NCBI GenBank assembly: GCA_026002855.1
Contig: BPGD01000001.1
Span: 1,861,001 to 1,925,000, forward strand
Direction: 5' to 3'
Source of the DNA: Bryobacteraceae bacterium
Lineage (GTDB): Bacteria; Acidobacteriota; Terriglobia; Bryobacterales; Bryobacteraceae
DNA length: 64,000 bases
The stretch's first letter is position 1; each line of letters begins with the position of its first letter. Below are positions 46,861 to 56,312 of this stretch, piece by piece. The notes beneath the pieces were generated by a model. That model was not told where the DNA came from, made no database searches, and saw nothing but the letters and a program-made list of their open reading frames with translations. The position numbers and the translations under genes were made by a program.

Positions 46861-49056
46861 ATGCGCATTGCGCGGTTCCGGAATCCCGAGCTGGCGTTGT
46901 TGACGGCGATGTGGGTCGTGCAGGCGGCGCTGGCCGCGCCGGCTGCCGGGCAGGCCCAGCCCGTGCAGCCCCCGCCCGCGCCGGCCGAGACGAAACCCGC
47001 CCTGCCGGCGCAGCCGCCGGCCGGCCTCATCGCCGGACTGTCGCTGCAAAACGTCAACCTCCTCGAGGTGGTCGATTTCCTCGCCCGCCAGCTCAAGATT
47101 AACTATGTCGTCGACAAGGGCGTCAGCGGCGCGGTCACGCTGAACACCTACGGCGAAATCAGGGACATCAACCCGCGCGAACTGCTCGACACCATCCTCC
47201 GCATCAACGGCGCGGCCATGGTGCAGACCGGCAACATCTACCGCATCGTCCCCCTGGCCGAAGTCGCCCGCATGCCGTTGCCGCCGCAGGTGGACGCGAA
47301 AGACATCCCCGAAGACGACCGCCCCATCCTCAACCTCGTCTTCCTCAAATACGCCAACGTCGAGGAGCTGGCCAAGCTCATCGGCGAGTTCCTCGGGCCC
47401 CAGGGCAAGGCCTGGGCCTACCCGCCCGCCAACCTCCTGCTTGTGCTCGACAGCCGCCGCAGCATGAAGCGCACCATGGAGATGATCGCGCTGTTTGATT
47501 CCGACGTGCTCGCCCGGCAGCGCGTGAAGCTCTTCGAGATCCGGAACAGCCGCCCCTCGGACCTGGCCAAGGAGCTGGAGGGGCTGCTGAAGTCGATGTC
47601 GCTCAGCAAGGAGCTCAGCTCGGTGAAGTTCGTTCCCGTGGACCGCATCAACATGCTGATCGCGGTGGCGCCCAACCCGGGCGTCTTCGACCAGATCCAG
47701 GAGTGGATCGGGCGGCTGGACGTGAAGGTGAAAAGCGCTGCGGGCAAGCTGGACACGTATGTCTACCGGGTGAAGTACGGCAAGGCGCCCATGCTGGCCC
47801 AGTCGATCATGATGCTCTACATGCAGATGTATCCGGGCTTCGGCATGATGCCCTACGGCCTGGGCTTTGGCATGGGGATGGGCGCGGCTCCGTTTGGCGC
47901 CGGAGGAGCTTACGGCATCCAGAGCATGGGCGGCTATGGGATGGGCATGTATCCGGGCATGGGAGCGTACGGGATGGGCGGCTACGGCATGGGCGCCTAC
48001 GGCATGCCCGGGGCCACGCCCGGCCAGGCGGGCGCCGCCGCGCAACCGGCCGCAGCCGGCGCCGCCGCGGGCCAGGCCGCACAACCCGGCATGGGCGCCG
48101 CGGGCGCCATGGACATGACCGGGGCCTACCTCGGCATGGGGGGCATGGGCCTGTTCGGTCCCCGCAGCCCGCGCGTAGTGCCGAATCTCACCGACAACTC
48201 CCTGCTGATCCTCGCCACGCCGGAAGAATACGAAAGCATCCTGCGGCTGTTGCGCGAGCTCGACATTCCGCCCCGCCAGGTGCTCATCGAGGCCAAGATC
48301 TTCGAGCTCCAGCTCACCGGGGCGCTCAGCTGGGGTCTGGACTGGTTCCTGAAAAACCGCGGCTCCAGCCAGCCGGGCTCGCACTCCCTCACGGCGCAGT
48401 TCACCCAGTCCTCCCTCAACCTCTCCACCGGGTGGCTCCTGCGTCAGAGCAAGGAGCTGCTGGCGGCGCTGTCGACCTCGGAGCTCGCCACCAAAGCCCG
48501 GGTCGTGAGCACTCCTTCGGTCATGGCCACTGACAGCATTCCCGCTTCCATCAACGTGGGTGTGGAAGTGCCCATGCTGACGGCGCAGGCCGTGACCGGC
48601 GTGCAGCAGGGCGGCAGCTCCCTGTTTGCCAACACCATCACCAACCGCAAGACGGGCGTCAACCTCAGCATCACCGCCAACGTGAACCCTTCCGGCGTCG
48701 TCACGCTGGTCATCAACCAGGAGGTGAGCAGCCCGGGACCGCCGCCGGTGGGCGGCATCCAGTCGCCGAGCTTCTCCAACCGCAGCGTAAGCACTCAGGT
48801 CACCGTCCAGGATGGCGACACCATCGCCATCGGCGGCATCATCAGCGAAAACAATTCGCAAACGAGCGGAGGCATCCCGTTTCTCCACCGCATCCCCGGC
48901 CTGGGCGCCGCCTTCGGGAACAAGTCGTTCTCCCGCGAGCGGACCGAGCTGCTCGTCTTCATCACGCCGCGAGTCATCTACGATACGAACGAGCTGGTCG
49001 ACGCCAGTGATGAGCTCGTCCAGCAGATGCGGCGGCTTCAGAAAATGATGCGGTGA
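46861..49056 (+). CDS. gspD: Type II secretion outer-membrane secretin GspD
   Basis: The 731-residue secretin has a signal peptide (about 1-34), N0/STN domain (LSLQNVNLLEVVDFLARQ), N1, N2 and N3 domains (DNSLLILATPEEYESI), and the secretin barrel domain (ALSTSELATKARVVSTPSV, then VQDGDTIAIGGIISENN and RTELLVFITPRVI). The N3 domain is split by a Met/Gly/Ala-rich insert of about 110 residues (about 324-434), rich in GMG and YGMG. The start at 46861 has AGGAGG six bases upstream. It closes the operon. Confidence 0.93.
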   Translation: MRIARFRNPELALLTAMWVVQAALAAPAAGQAQPVQPPPAPAETKPALPAQPPAGLIAGLSLQNVNLLEVVDFLARQLKINYVVDKGVSGAVTLNTYGEIRDINPRELLDTILRINGAAMVQTGNIYRIVPLAEVARMPLPPQVDAKDIPEDDRPILNLVFLKYANVEELAKLIGEFLGPQGKAWAYPPANLLLVLDSRRSMKRTMEMIALFDSDVLARQRVKLFEIRNSRPSDLAKELEGLLKSMSLSKELSSVKFVPVDRINMLIAVAPNPGVFDQIQEWIGRLDVKVKSAAGKLDTYVYRVKYGKAPMLAQSIMMLYMQMYPGFGMMPYGLGFGMGMGAAPFGAGGAYGIQSMGGYGMGMYPGMGAYGMGGYGMGAYGMPGATPGQAGAAAQPAAAGAAAGQAAQPGMGAAGAMDMTGAYLGMGGMGLFGPRSPRVVPNLTDNSLLILATPEEYESILRLLRELDIPPRQVLIEAKIFELQLTGALSWGLDWFLKNRGSSQPGSHSLTAQFTQSSLNLSTGWLLRQSKELLAALSTSELATKARVVSTPSVMATDSIPASINVGVEVPMLTAQAVTGVQQGGSSLFANTITNRKTGVNLSITANVNPSGVVTLVINQEVSSPGPPPVGGIQSPSFSNRSVSTQVTVQDGDTIAIGGIISENNSQTSGGIPFLHRIPGLGAAFGNKSFSRERTELLVFITPRVIYDTNELVDASDELVQQMRRLQKMMR

Positions 49057-49515
49057 GCCTGCTGGCGCGCCTCCCGCAGGCCGGCCAGGTGAAATTGCCT
49101 GAAAATCTGCCCATCCGGCGCAGAAAGTCTTGACGAAACAGGACGTTCCATGCTTAAATACCGGGGGTAGGGAGTTCTGGCATCACTCCGCCGGCTTCAG
49201 GTCGGGCAAAGTTTCCACTTGACTTGGGCTCAGGCGGAATGATATGAAAGTGCTGACTGTGCCCGTCATGGGCCCGGCACTGAAAGTTGGTCAGGATCCC
49301 GCAGGCACAGAAGAGAGATTTTCAAAAATTGCACATGGGAATCCACCGAGGAAGACCGGCAGGGATCGGCAAGGGCTGGACGGAGGACAATCAGACCGAT
49401 GTCCGCACCTCGCCGGCGATGCCGGCGGAATGGATTCCTTTCTCCCCTTCCGCTGAGGCTCAGGTTGAAGAGACCCTTCATCAATTCAAATTCGACAGTT
49501 CACAAGGAGAAGGAA
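49057..49515 (+). promoter_or_regulatory. 459-bp intergenic region with promoter and long leader
   Basis: Two candidate promoters are visible: TTGACG (49130) with TTAAAT (49154), and TTGACT (49219-49224) with TATGAA (49243-49248), each with an 18-base spacer. From the second, the leader of the downstream surface-protein gene would be about 260 bases. It starts with a hairpin (AGTGC 49249-49253 pairing with GCACT 49277-49281, inner GCCC/GGGC). I recognise no riboswitch class. The reading frames here are short and lack ribosome sites. Confidence 0.45.
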
Positions 49516-51177
49516 ATGGTTGACTTTCGCAAGGCACTCCTGCTCCTGGCCGTGCTGGTTTTCGCAACCGGCATCGTCAGTGCGCAGGCTTTGAACTGCA
49601 CGCTGAACGGCGGCGCTCCGCCGCTGCTGCGTGCGGAAGGCGTGGCAGAAGAAGTTGGTCAGGCGTTCATCACCTGCACGGGCGGCGCGCCCACCACTCC
49701 GGGCAACCCGGTTCCGCGCATCAACGTGCGCCTGTTCACCAATGGTTACAACATCACGAGCAAGCTGCTGACGGTTGGCAGCGCGACCGCTTCCGAAGCG
49801 ACGCTGCTCATTGACGATCCGGCGCCCGCCGCCCAGGTGCTCGCCAGCTATCCGACGCCGCCGGCATGCAACGCGCCCTACAGCGGCGCTGCCTGCGGCA
49901 ACATGTTCCTCGCCAGCCAGGTTGCGGGCAACGCCCAGGCGATCGAGTGGACCAACGTTCCGTTTGATCCGCCGGGCACCGGCACGCGCGTGCTTCGCAT
50001 GGTGAACATCCGCGTGAATGCGGCCCTGGCGACGGGCGGCAACGTCAGCTCGCTGATTCCGCCGCCGGTGAACATCTTCATCTCGATCACTGGCACCCTG
50101 ACGCTGCCCATCACCAGCCCGTTCCTGGCCGTCGGCTACATCCAGAACGGGTTGAACTTCAGCGTCACCTCCGCCTCGTTCGCCCAGTGCGGCAGCGGCG
50201 GTTCGTTCACGGCCACATTCCGGGAGCTGTTCCCGAACGCGTTCCGCATCCAGGGCGGCGGCACGGCCTATCAGAACGACCTGACCCAGATCTACAATAC
50301 GGAGTCGATGTTCTGGGGCGGTGTGCCGGGTGATGCGGGCTATCTGACGCTGCAGGCTGGCCTCGCCACGCAGGGCACCCGTCTGCGGCTCGCCTTCAGC
50401 AACATCCCGTCCGGCGTGAACATCACGGTTCCTGTTTTAATCAGCAGCGGTTCGGGTACGACCGCCACGCTGGTGGCCACGGGCGTTGATGGCAGCACCG
50501 CCAACCAGACGACGGGTGCTGTCACACTGACCTCGGGTGCCGGCGCTGCCGTGTGGGAGGTCGTGACTGGCGCTCCCGGCGTGACGGAGTCCATCCCGGT
50601 GTCGGTCACCGTCAGCTACACCGGCCTGCCGGCCCTGGGCAGCGGCACGGTGTCGGGCAGCTTCGCGCCGATCAGCGCGACGGACACCGCCTCGCTCACC
50701 GCTCCGGTGCCGCGCTTCTACCAGAACCCGACCGCCGTGTCCGCCTTCTCCATCAACCCGTGCGAGACCCGGCTGCTGTTCCCGTTCGTGACCAGCATCA
50801 CCGGTTGGGATACCGGCATTGCCATCTCCAACACCACCGTGGATCCGTTCAGCACGCCGGCCCAGAACGGCACGTGCACGCTGTACTTCTACGGGACGCC
50901 CGGTAACTCCAACCAGACCTCGTCGAGCATCCCGGCCGGCGGGCAGTTGCTGATGACGCTGTCTAACGGCAACAGCACGCAGGGCCTGAGCCCGGTCACC
51001 GGCTTCACCGGCTATGTGATCGCCCGTTGCAGCTTCCAGTACGCGCATGGGTACGCCTTCATCAGCGACCTCGGCGCGAACAAGTTCGCACAGGGCTACA
51101 TCGCGCTGGTGCTGTCGACCACGGGCGGCCAGCTCAACCGCGGTCCTGCCAACGCGGTCGAGGCGCTCAACCAGTAA
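49516..51177 (+). CDS. Secreted protein, probable surface or T2SS-exported, Solibacter-type
   Basis: The 553-residue protein begins with a signal peptide (KALLLLAVLVFATGIVSAQA) after AAGGAG six bases upstream of the ATG. It is beta-rich, low in charge, rich in Thr/Ser/Gly/Asn. The C-terminal third carries NPCETRLLFPFVTSITGWDTG, then IAISNTTVDPF and GYVIARCSFQYAHGYAFISD, a pattern I remember from many secreted Acidobacteriota proteins of unknown function. The start was moved 39 codons inside the longest frame. Placement after gspD and a strong terminator suggest high expression; export by the T2SS is inference. Confidence 0.75.
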   Translation: MVDFRKALLLLAVLVFATGIVSAQALNCTLNGGAPPLLRAEGVAEEVGQAFITCTGGAPTTPGNPVPRINVRLFTNGYNITSKLLTVGSATASEATLLIDDPAPAAQVLASYPTPPACNAPYSGAACGNMFLASQVAGNAQAIEWTNVPFDPPGTGTRVLRMVNIRVNAALATGGNVSSLIPPPVNIFISITGTLTLPITSPFLAVGYIQNGLNFSVTSASFAQCGSGGSFTATFRELFPNAFRIQGGGTAYQNDLTQIYNTESMFWGGVPGDAGYLTLQAGLATQGTRLRLAFSNIPSGVNITVPVLISSGSGTTATLVATGVDGSTANQTTGAVTLTSGAGAAVWEVVTGAPGVTESIPVSVTVSYTGLPALGSGTVSGSFAPISATDTASLTAPVPRFYQNPTAVSAFSINPCETRLLFPFVTSITGWDTGIAISNTTVDPFSTPAQNGTCTLYFYGTPGNSNQTSSSIPAGGQLLMTLSNGNSTQGLSPVTGFTGYVIARCSFQYAHGYAFISDLGANKFAQGYIALVLSTTGGQLNRGPANAVEALNQ

Positions 51178-51200
51178 CCCGGATCCAATCCGGCTTCAGA

Positions 51201-51241
51201 CACGGCCGGGGGCGACAGCCCCCGGCCGTGTTTTGCTTTTT
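51201..51241 (+). terminator. Strong rho-independent terminator
   Basis: A perfect 13-bp stem (CACGGCCGGGGGC, 51201-51213, with GCCCCCGGCCGTG, 51218-51230) and a GACA loop are followed by TTTTGCTTTTT, 23 bases after the stop of the surface-protein gene. Confidence 0.93.
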
Positions 51242-51504
51242 CACGCCGCCGACCGCCCATTCCGGACCACCACGCCACCCAGCCGGGTCGGGGCTTCCTG
51301 GTACCGAGGCAGGCCGTGAAGGCCTCCCCGCCATGCCTCAGATGGCAGAACGGCGCGGCGCCGTGTGCCGGGCCGTGTTGAACGTTGTGACCTCCCATGC
51401 GGCCCCCGCCTGTGTTATGATTTCAGTGTTCCCTTCCTCGCCTCCCATCCTGGAGCTGCCATTCCGGCTCTTCCCGGATTTCAATCGAGCCAACCGAGGA
51501 GATC
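51242..51504 (+). other. Upstream region of the large secreted protein gene
   Basis: This 263-bp stretch must contain the promoter of the gene at 51505. A TATGAT box (51416-51421) is a possible -10, but no -35 hexamer is correctly spaced. A GAGGAG ribosome site lies just before the ATG. I see nothing else. Confidence 0.4.
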
Positions 51505-54500
51505 ATGCGCTGGACGCTATTCCCACAACTCCGCTTCGCCCTGCTTTGGTTCGTACTGGCAGGGCTGGCACACGGCCGCTACGTCGTGTCGATCACCCAG
51601 GCCGGCAGCGCGCCGCCCTTGCTGACCGTCGTAGATGAGAGTCTCAATCCCGTCGGCAGCCTGGCCGCGCCGCCAGGCAGCAGGCAAGTCCTTCTGTCCG
51701 ATGACGGAAGCAAGCTGATCGTGATTGCGGAAAACGCCCAGGCTCCGGTCAGCTTTGTCCCCGTCAGCGCCAGCGGGCTGGGCCAGCTCCGAACCACCGC
51801 CCTCTCCAGCGGCACTCCCGTCCTGGCCCGGCTCTCGGCCGACGGGAACCTGCTCTACGTGGCTACGCGGAACCCCGGCCTGGTTCACGCCGTGCAGGTA
51901 GGCTCTGAGCAGCCATCGGGGGCGCCCATCCCCATTCCCGGCGATCCGATCGATATGGAGCTGACGCCGGACGGGCAGTACCTTATCGTCCTGAGCTCGC
52001 CCAATTTCCTCACCGCCATTCAGACCAGCAACTGGCAGGTGCAGCAGACCCAGGCCATCACCGGCAACTTCAGCGACCCCCGGCTTTCGCTCAGCGTCGC
52101 GCCCTTCGGCAGCGTCTTCATCACCGGTCAGAATACGCTGATCGAATTCCGCGGACTGCCACCTTTTGACGAGCTGGCCCGCACCAGCCTGGCTGGCGGC
52201 AACTTTACGCACCCCGGCAAGTTACAGTTCATCCCGCCTTCGGGCACGCGGGCGTTTGCCCCGAACCTGGTGCAGACGGGGCAGTCCGTGGGAGTTTTCG
52301 ATTTTTCGCTCCGAGGCCCGGGCAGCCCGGCGGGAACCTTCGTCGCCGGAGCCGCTGTCGTCAGCACCGTGGGCACTCCGTTCAGCACGACACCGGAGCT
52401 CGTCAACCCGCTGATTGTCACACGCGACCTGACCGGTGTCGCCCTGGCTCCAGCCATCGGGCAGATCTTCAACCTCAACTATGTGGTGGGCGGGGGTGTC
52501 ACCGTCAATGACCTCCGCATCGGCCAGCAGCCGGTGACCGGAATCGTCAGCCTGGCCGCCTCCAACGAGTTCCCCAATCGCCTGTATCTGTTCTATGTGA
52601 ATGACTCCGGTATTCTGTCCCGCTTCCCGCTCTCGGGACTGGGCAACATTCTCACCCGGCAGCAGGCGCCAGGGAATCTCACCTGGGTCGCCACGCCTTC
52701 CAACGGGACCCCGGGCAGTCTCTACGGCTTCGGCGGCGGCCGAATCAATGTGCCAGCCGGGTCCACAATTCGTTATTACGTGCGCCTGGTGGACACCGCC
52801 AACAGGCCGATGAAAGGGCGGACCGTCAATTTCCGGCCCATCACGTCCGGCCTGCAACTGCTGCAAACCAGCTCAGTGACCAGCCGCGAAGGCTGGGCCT
52901 TTGTCGACGTCGTGGCGCCGGCCTCGGGCGAGTTCACCGTGGAGGCCTCGCTGGGCAATCTGACTCCCGTTACGTTCACTTCGACCGTTGCCGTACAGTC
53001 GGGCGGAGGCGGATCAGGGGGCGGAGGCTCTCAGTCCGGGCCGAAGCTCGTCAAGGTGTCCGGTGACGGTCAGCTTTCCGCAGTCGGGGGAGGGAATAAA
53101 CCGCTCGTCGTCCGTATCGTGGACGCCGATGGAAAGCCCATTGCCAACAAACAGGTCGTCTGGCAGACCACCTCGCCGAACGTGCAGTTCACCAGCCCTC
53201 CGCAGACGGTCACCAACGAGGACGGACTCGCCCAGGTCAATCTCTTCTATCTCGGCACCATCCCTCTGGGCGAAGCTTTTGTCCTCGCCACTGTCGACGC
53301 GGTGAGCGACATTGGCACCGTCACCTTCTACCTCGTGCAGTACCCCAACGACCAGTTTGGCGTCCCGATCGTACAGCTCGAAACACCGCCGCCTTCGGAC
53401 AAGACCATCCGCGTAAAGCTGGGCGCTCCTCAGCCAGACGCCATCCGCTACCGGATTCTTTCCGGCGGCGGGCCTGGCAGGCCGTTGGGCGTTCCCATCC
53501 CGAAGGTCGGACTCAAGGTGAGTACGGACAATCAGGAGCCGGCCCAGGGACCGGTTGCCTCCTGCCAGGGCGGTAGCGCTCTGTCGGATGAAAACGGTGT
53601 TGCCTCCTGTACGCTTGTCGCGCTTGGCAAGCCTGGTTCCACGCTGCTTACGGTCACCGTGGGCGAAGGGTTCATCTTCCCGGGCTTCACGCTGATCGTC
53701 GATCCCGGCGACCCCGTTCCCCCGGTCATCGTCTCCGGCAACAACCAGAGCGGCAAGACCGGAGCCACGCTGCCTCAACGGCTGGTGGCCCGCATCGTCG
53801 ATGCCGGTGGCAATCCGCTGCCGGGGACACAGGTCGTCTGGACCGTCTCCAACGCCTCGGCGCTGACGCTCATCGACGTCGTCAACACGGCCAACGCCAA
53901 CGGCGAGGTCTCCACCCGCGTCCAGCTTGGCAACATCCCCGGAACATTCACCGTCACCGTGCGCGCGGGCGACCAGCAGGCCAGCTTTACGGTCAACGTC
54001 CAGTCGACGGCCACCACCTTCCGGAAGGTCTCCGGCGACGGCCAGCCGGCCGTCCCCGTCAATACGACCTTCCCGCAGCCGCTCGTCGTCGAAGTCCTGG
54101 ACGCGCAGAACAATCCGGTGGCCAACGTCCCCGTAAGCTGGAGCGTCAGCGGAGCCGCCACCCTCAGCGCAACCTCCACGCCCACCGGCACAAACGGCCG
54201 CGCCCAGGTCAGCGTGACCGCCGGCGCCACTGCCGGCACGATCACGGTAACGGCCTCGGTGGCCGGCTTCACCCCGGTGACCTTCACGCTCCAGTCCCGG
54301 CCTCCTGGCCCGGCGATCACCGCCCAGAGCTTCAGCAACTACAGCACCGGCGCTGCCGGCCGCGTGGCGCCAGGCACGTTGATGCTCGTCACCGGCGGCG
54401 GCATCGCGAAAAACGTCAACGAACTGGCCGTCGCGAGCCTCTTTACCGGCCGACTGCCGGTAAGCTTCCGCGGACTCGTCGTCGAGTTCCGGCAGGCAGG

Positions 54501-55062
54501 CCAGTCTTACTACGCGCCCATCTACTGGATCGCCCGCGATGGCGCCTCCGAGACGGCGCTCATCCAGGTACCCTACGAGATCACCGGCCCCGCGGTGGAC
54601 GTCATCGTCAGCATCGATGGCGTCCAGACCACCGTGACCGCCGTGCCCGTGGATCCGGTCTCTCCGGGCATCATCGAAGACCAGATTGACGACCGCCGTG
54701 CCGCCATCGTCATCCGCTCCGACGGCCTGCTTGTCACGAAGAGCACGCCGGCCCGCCGCGGCGAGACGGTGCGGCTCTACGCCATCGGCCTCGGCCAGAC
54801 CACGCCGAAAGCGGAAACCAACCGTGTCGGCTTGCCGGACCAGCGCGTCACCAACACGGTCGCCGTCGGCATCGACAACGCCGGCGTCGAGGTCGTGGCC
54901 GCGAAGCTGGCCGAAAACCTCATCGGAATCTATGAAGTGTGGTTCAAGATTCCCGAGGACGCCCTGATTGGAGACCGTCCCCTCGGCCTGGTCGTGGCCG
55001 GCCCGGACGGCAAGCCGTACTACGCGCAGGCGAGTAAACTTCCGGTTGGCCCGGCCCAGTAA
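51505..55062 (+). CDS. Large secreted beta-propeller/Ig-like protein with TIGR03437-type C-terminus
   Basis: The 1185-residue protein has a signal peptide (LLWFVLAGLAHG), a YVTN-like beta-propeller region (about 25-400, with repeats such as GSKLIVIAENAQAP and GQYLIVLSSPNF), then Ig-like Big_1-type domains (about 400-510, 515-620, 735-835, 840-930, e.g. PLVVRIVDADGKPIANKQVV and PLVVEVLDAQNNPVANVPVS). It ends in a domain of about 230 residues beginning FSNYSTGAAGRVAPGTLMLV, with LIQVPYEI and RLYAIGLGQT, that I recognise as the C-terminal domain multiplied in Solibacter genomes (TIGR03437). Function is unknown; adhesion or a surface role is plausible. A Gly/Ser linker lies near 500-512. Confidence 0.82.
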   Translation: MRWTLFPQLRFALLWFVLAGLAHGRYVVSITQAGSAPPLLTVVDESLNPVGSLAAPPGSRQVLLSDDGSKLIVIAENAQAPVSFVPVSASGLGQLRTTALSSGTPVLARLSADGNLLYVATRNPGLVHAVQVGSEQPSGAPIPIPGDPIDMELTPDGQYLIVLSSPNFLTAIQTSNWQVQQTQAITGNFSDPRLSLSVAPFGSVFITGQNTLIEFRGLPPFDELARTSLAGGNFTHPGKLQFIPPSGTRAFAPNLVQTGQSVGVFDFSLRGPGSPAGTFVAGAAVVSTVGTPFSTTPELVNPLIVTRDLTGVALAPAIGQIFNLNYVVGGGVTVNDLRIGQQPVTGIVSLAASNEFPNRLYLFYVNDSGILSRFPLSGLGNILTRQQAPGNLTWVATPSNGTPGSLYGFGGGRINVPAGSTIRYYVRLVDTANRPMKGRTVNFRPITSGLQLLQTSSVTSREGWAFVDVVAPASGEFTVEASLGNLTPVTFTSTVAVQSGGGGSGGGGSQSGPKLVKVSGDGQLSAVGGGNKPLVVRIVDADGKPIANKQVVWQTTSPNVQFTSPPQTVTNEDGLAQVNLFYLGTIPLGEAFVLATVDAVSDIGTVTFYLVQYPNDQFGVPIVQLETPPPSDKTIRVKLGAPQPDAIRYRILSGGGPGRPLGVPIPKVGLKVSTDNQEPAQGPVASCQGGSALSDENGVASCTLVALGKPGSTLLTVTVGEGFIFPGFTLIVDPGDPVPPVIVSGNNQSGKTGATLPQRLVARIVDAGGNPLPGTQVVWTVSNASALTLIDVVNTANANGEVSTRVQLGNIPGTFTVTVRAGDQQASFTVNVQSTATTFRKVSGDGQPAVPVNTTFPQPLVVEVLDAQNNPVANVPVSWSVSGAATLSATSTPTGTNGRAQVSVTAGATAGTITVTASVAGFTPVTFTLQSRPPGPAITAQSFSNYSTGAAGRVAPGTLMLVTGGGIAKNVNELAVASLFTGRLPVSFRGLVVEFRQAGQSYYAPIYWIARDGASETALIQVPYEITGPAVDVIVSIDGVQTTVTAVPVDPVSPGIIEDQIDDRRAAIVIRSDGLLVTKSTPARRGETVRLYAIGLGQTTPKAETNRVGLPDQRVTNTVAVGIDNAGVEVVAAKLAENLIGIYEVWFKIPEDALIGDRPLGLVVAGPDGKPYYAQASKLPVGPAQ

Positions 55063-55094
55063 CGCCGCTCCCGCCCTACTGCCACCCGCACCGC

Positions 55095-55120
55095 GCCGCC
55101 CGCTCGCGAGAGCGGGCGGC
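55095..55120. terminator. GC hairpin between convergent genes
   Basis: A perfect 11-bp stem (GCCGCCCGCTC with GAGCGGGCGGC) with a GCGA loop sits between the stops of the secreted-protein gene and rlmN. No T-run follows on either strand, so termination here is likely but not certain. Confidence 0.45.
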
Positions 55121-55139
55121 GCCATTTCCAGCCTCTCCG

Positions 55140-56228
55140 TCAGAAACGCGGACTTCCGCCGAGTTGAACCAGAGCCGCCTCCATCCGCCTTAACTGGCCG
55201 CAGGCGGCATAGATGTCCAGCCCGCGCGGCCTGCGGACGAAACACGGTACCGAGCGCCGCACAATCGCCTGAAACGCAGCCACGCGCTCCGGTGCCGGCG
55301 TCTCATACGGAATGTCCGGCCCCGGGTTCAGCGCAATCAGGTTCACCTTGCACCGCAGCGGCGCCAGCATCCGCGCCACGCGCCGCGCATCGGCGTCGGA
55401 GTCGTTCACGCCCTTCAGCAGGACATACTCGAACGTCAGCCGCTCCCAGGGTCGCAGCGGATAGGCGCGGCAGGCATCGAGCAGATCCCTGAGGTGATAT
55501 TTCCGTGTGATCGGCATCAACTCCCGCCGTTGCTCTTCGGTGGACGCGTTCAGCGAGATCGCCAGCTTCGGGCGCGGCTCGGCGCGGGCGAACTCAGCCA
55601 TGCGTGGGATGATGCCGGAGGTGGACACGGTGATGCGCCGCGGGCTGATCCCCATGCCCTTCGGATCGCAAAGAAGCCGCACCGCCTTGAGCACGGCCGG
55701 CAGGTTCAGCAGTGGCTCGCCCTGCCCCATCATCACGATGTTGATCCGCTTCTCCTGCGCCCACAGGCCGTTGTCATCGGCCAGATGCAGCACCTGGCCG
55801 ACGATCTCGCCCGCCGTCAGGTTGCGCTCCAGCCCCAGGCGCGCCGTCAGGCAGAAACGGCAGTCCACCGGGCAGCCCACCTGCGTGGAGATGCAGAGCG
55901 TGTCCCGGCCCTCTTCCGGCATGAAGACCGCTTCCACGGTCCGCCCGTCGGCCAGCCGGAGCAGATAGCGGCGCGTGCCATCGCGGCTCTCGTACCGGGC
56001 CGCCCGCTCGGGAAGCCCGGGCGCACAGCACCGGGCCAGATGCCCGCGCAGCGCCGCCGGCAACTCGGTGATCGCATCGAGGCTCGAAACACGCCTCCGG
56101 TAGAGGGCATCGTAGAGCTGGCGGGCGCGGTAGGCGGGTTCGCCTTCCGGCAGCACGGCCCGCAGCTCCGCCTCCTCGAGTCCTACAAGGGCAACTCTTT
56201 CATCCAGCGCCTTCATGATTCCTGCCAT
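55140..56228 (-). CDS. rlmN: 23S rRNA (adenine2503-C2)/tRNA methyltransferase RlmN
   Basis: The 362-residue radical-SAM enzyme methylates A2503 of 23S rRNA and A37 of some tRNAs. It has the cluster motif [14 protein letters not shown], the GQGEPLLN segment, [16 protein letters not shown], and the C-terminal catalytic Cys in DIYAACGQL, with the partner Cys in the N-terminal CISTQVGC. The absence of an extra Cys/Ala change favours RlmN over Cfr. An ATG four codons in is an alternative start. Confidence 0.93.
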   Translation of the reverse strand: MAGIMKALDERVALVGLEEAELRAVLPEGEPAYRARQLYDALYRRRVSSLDAITELPAALRGHLARCCAPGLPERAARYESRDGTRRYLLRLADGRTVEAVFMPEEGRDTLCISTQVGCPVDCRFCLTARLGLERNLTAGEIVGQVLHLADDNGLWAQEKRINIVMMGQGEPLLNLPAVLKAVRLLCDPKGMGISPRRITVSTSGIIPRMAEFARAEPRPKLAISLNASTEEQRRELMPITRKYHLRDLLDACRAYPLRPWERLTFEYVLLKGVNDSDADARRVARMLAPLRCKVNLIALNPGPDIPYETPAPERVAAFQAIVRRSVPCFVRRPRGLDIYAACGQLRRMEAALVQLGGSPRF

Positions 56229-56312
56229 CCGTGCACAACGGCGCTGTGAACGCGCGCCTCCACGCAGCCCCTTCCATCTCTCATCGTACCGCCCGCCGCG
56301 AGCCGGCCGGCC

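Noticed and set aside
47830..48162. Tandem repeat or mobile insertion in gspD
   Set aside because: The Met/Gly-rich stretch is in frame, without terminal repeats or target duplication, and codon use matches the rest of the gene. It is protein low complexity, not an inserted element.
49321..49400. c-di-GMP (GEMM) riboswitch in the leader of the surface-protein gene
   Set aside because: The conserved core elements of that class could not be found by eye, so only a generic structured leader is reported.
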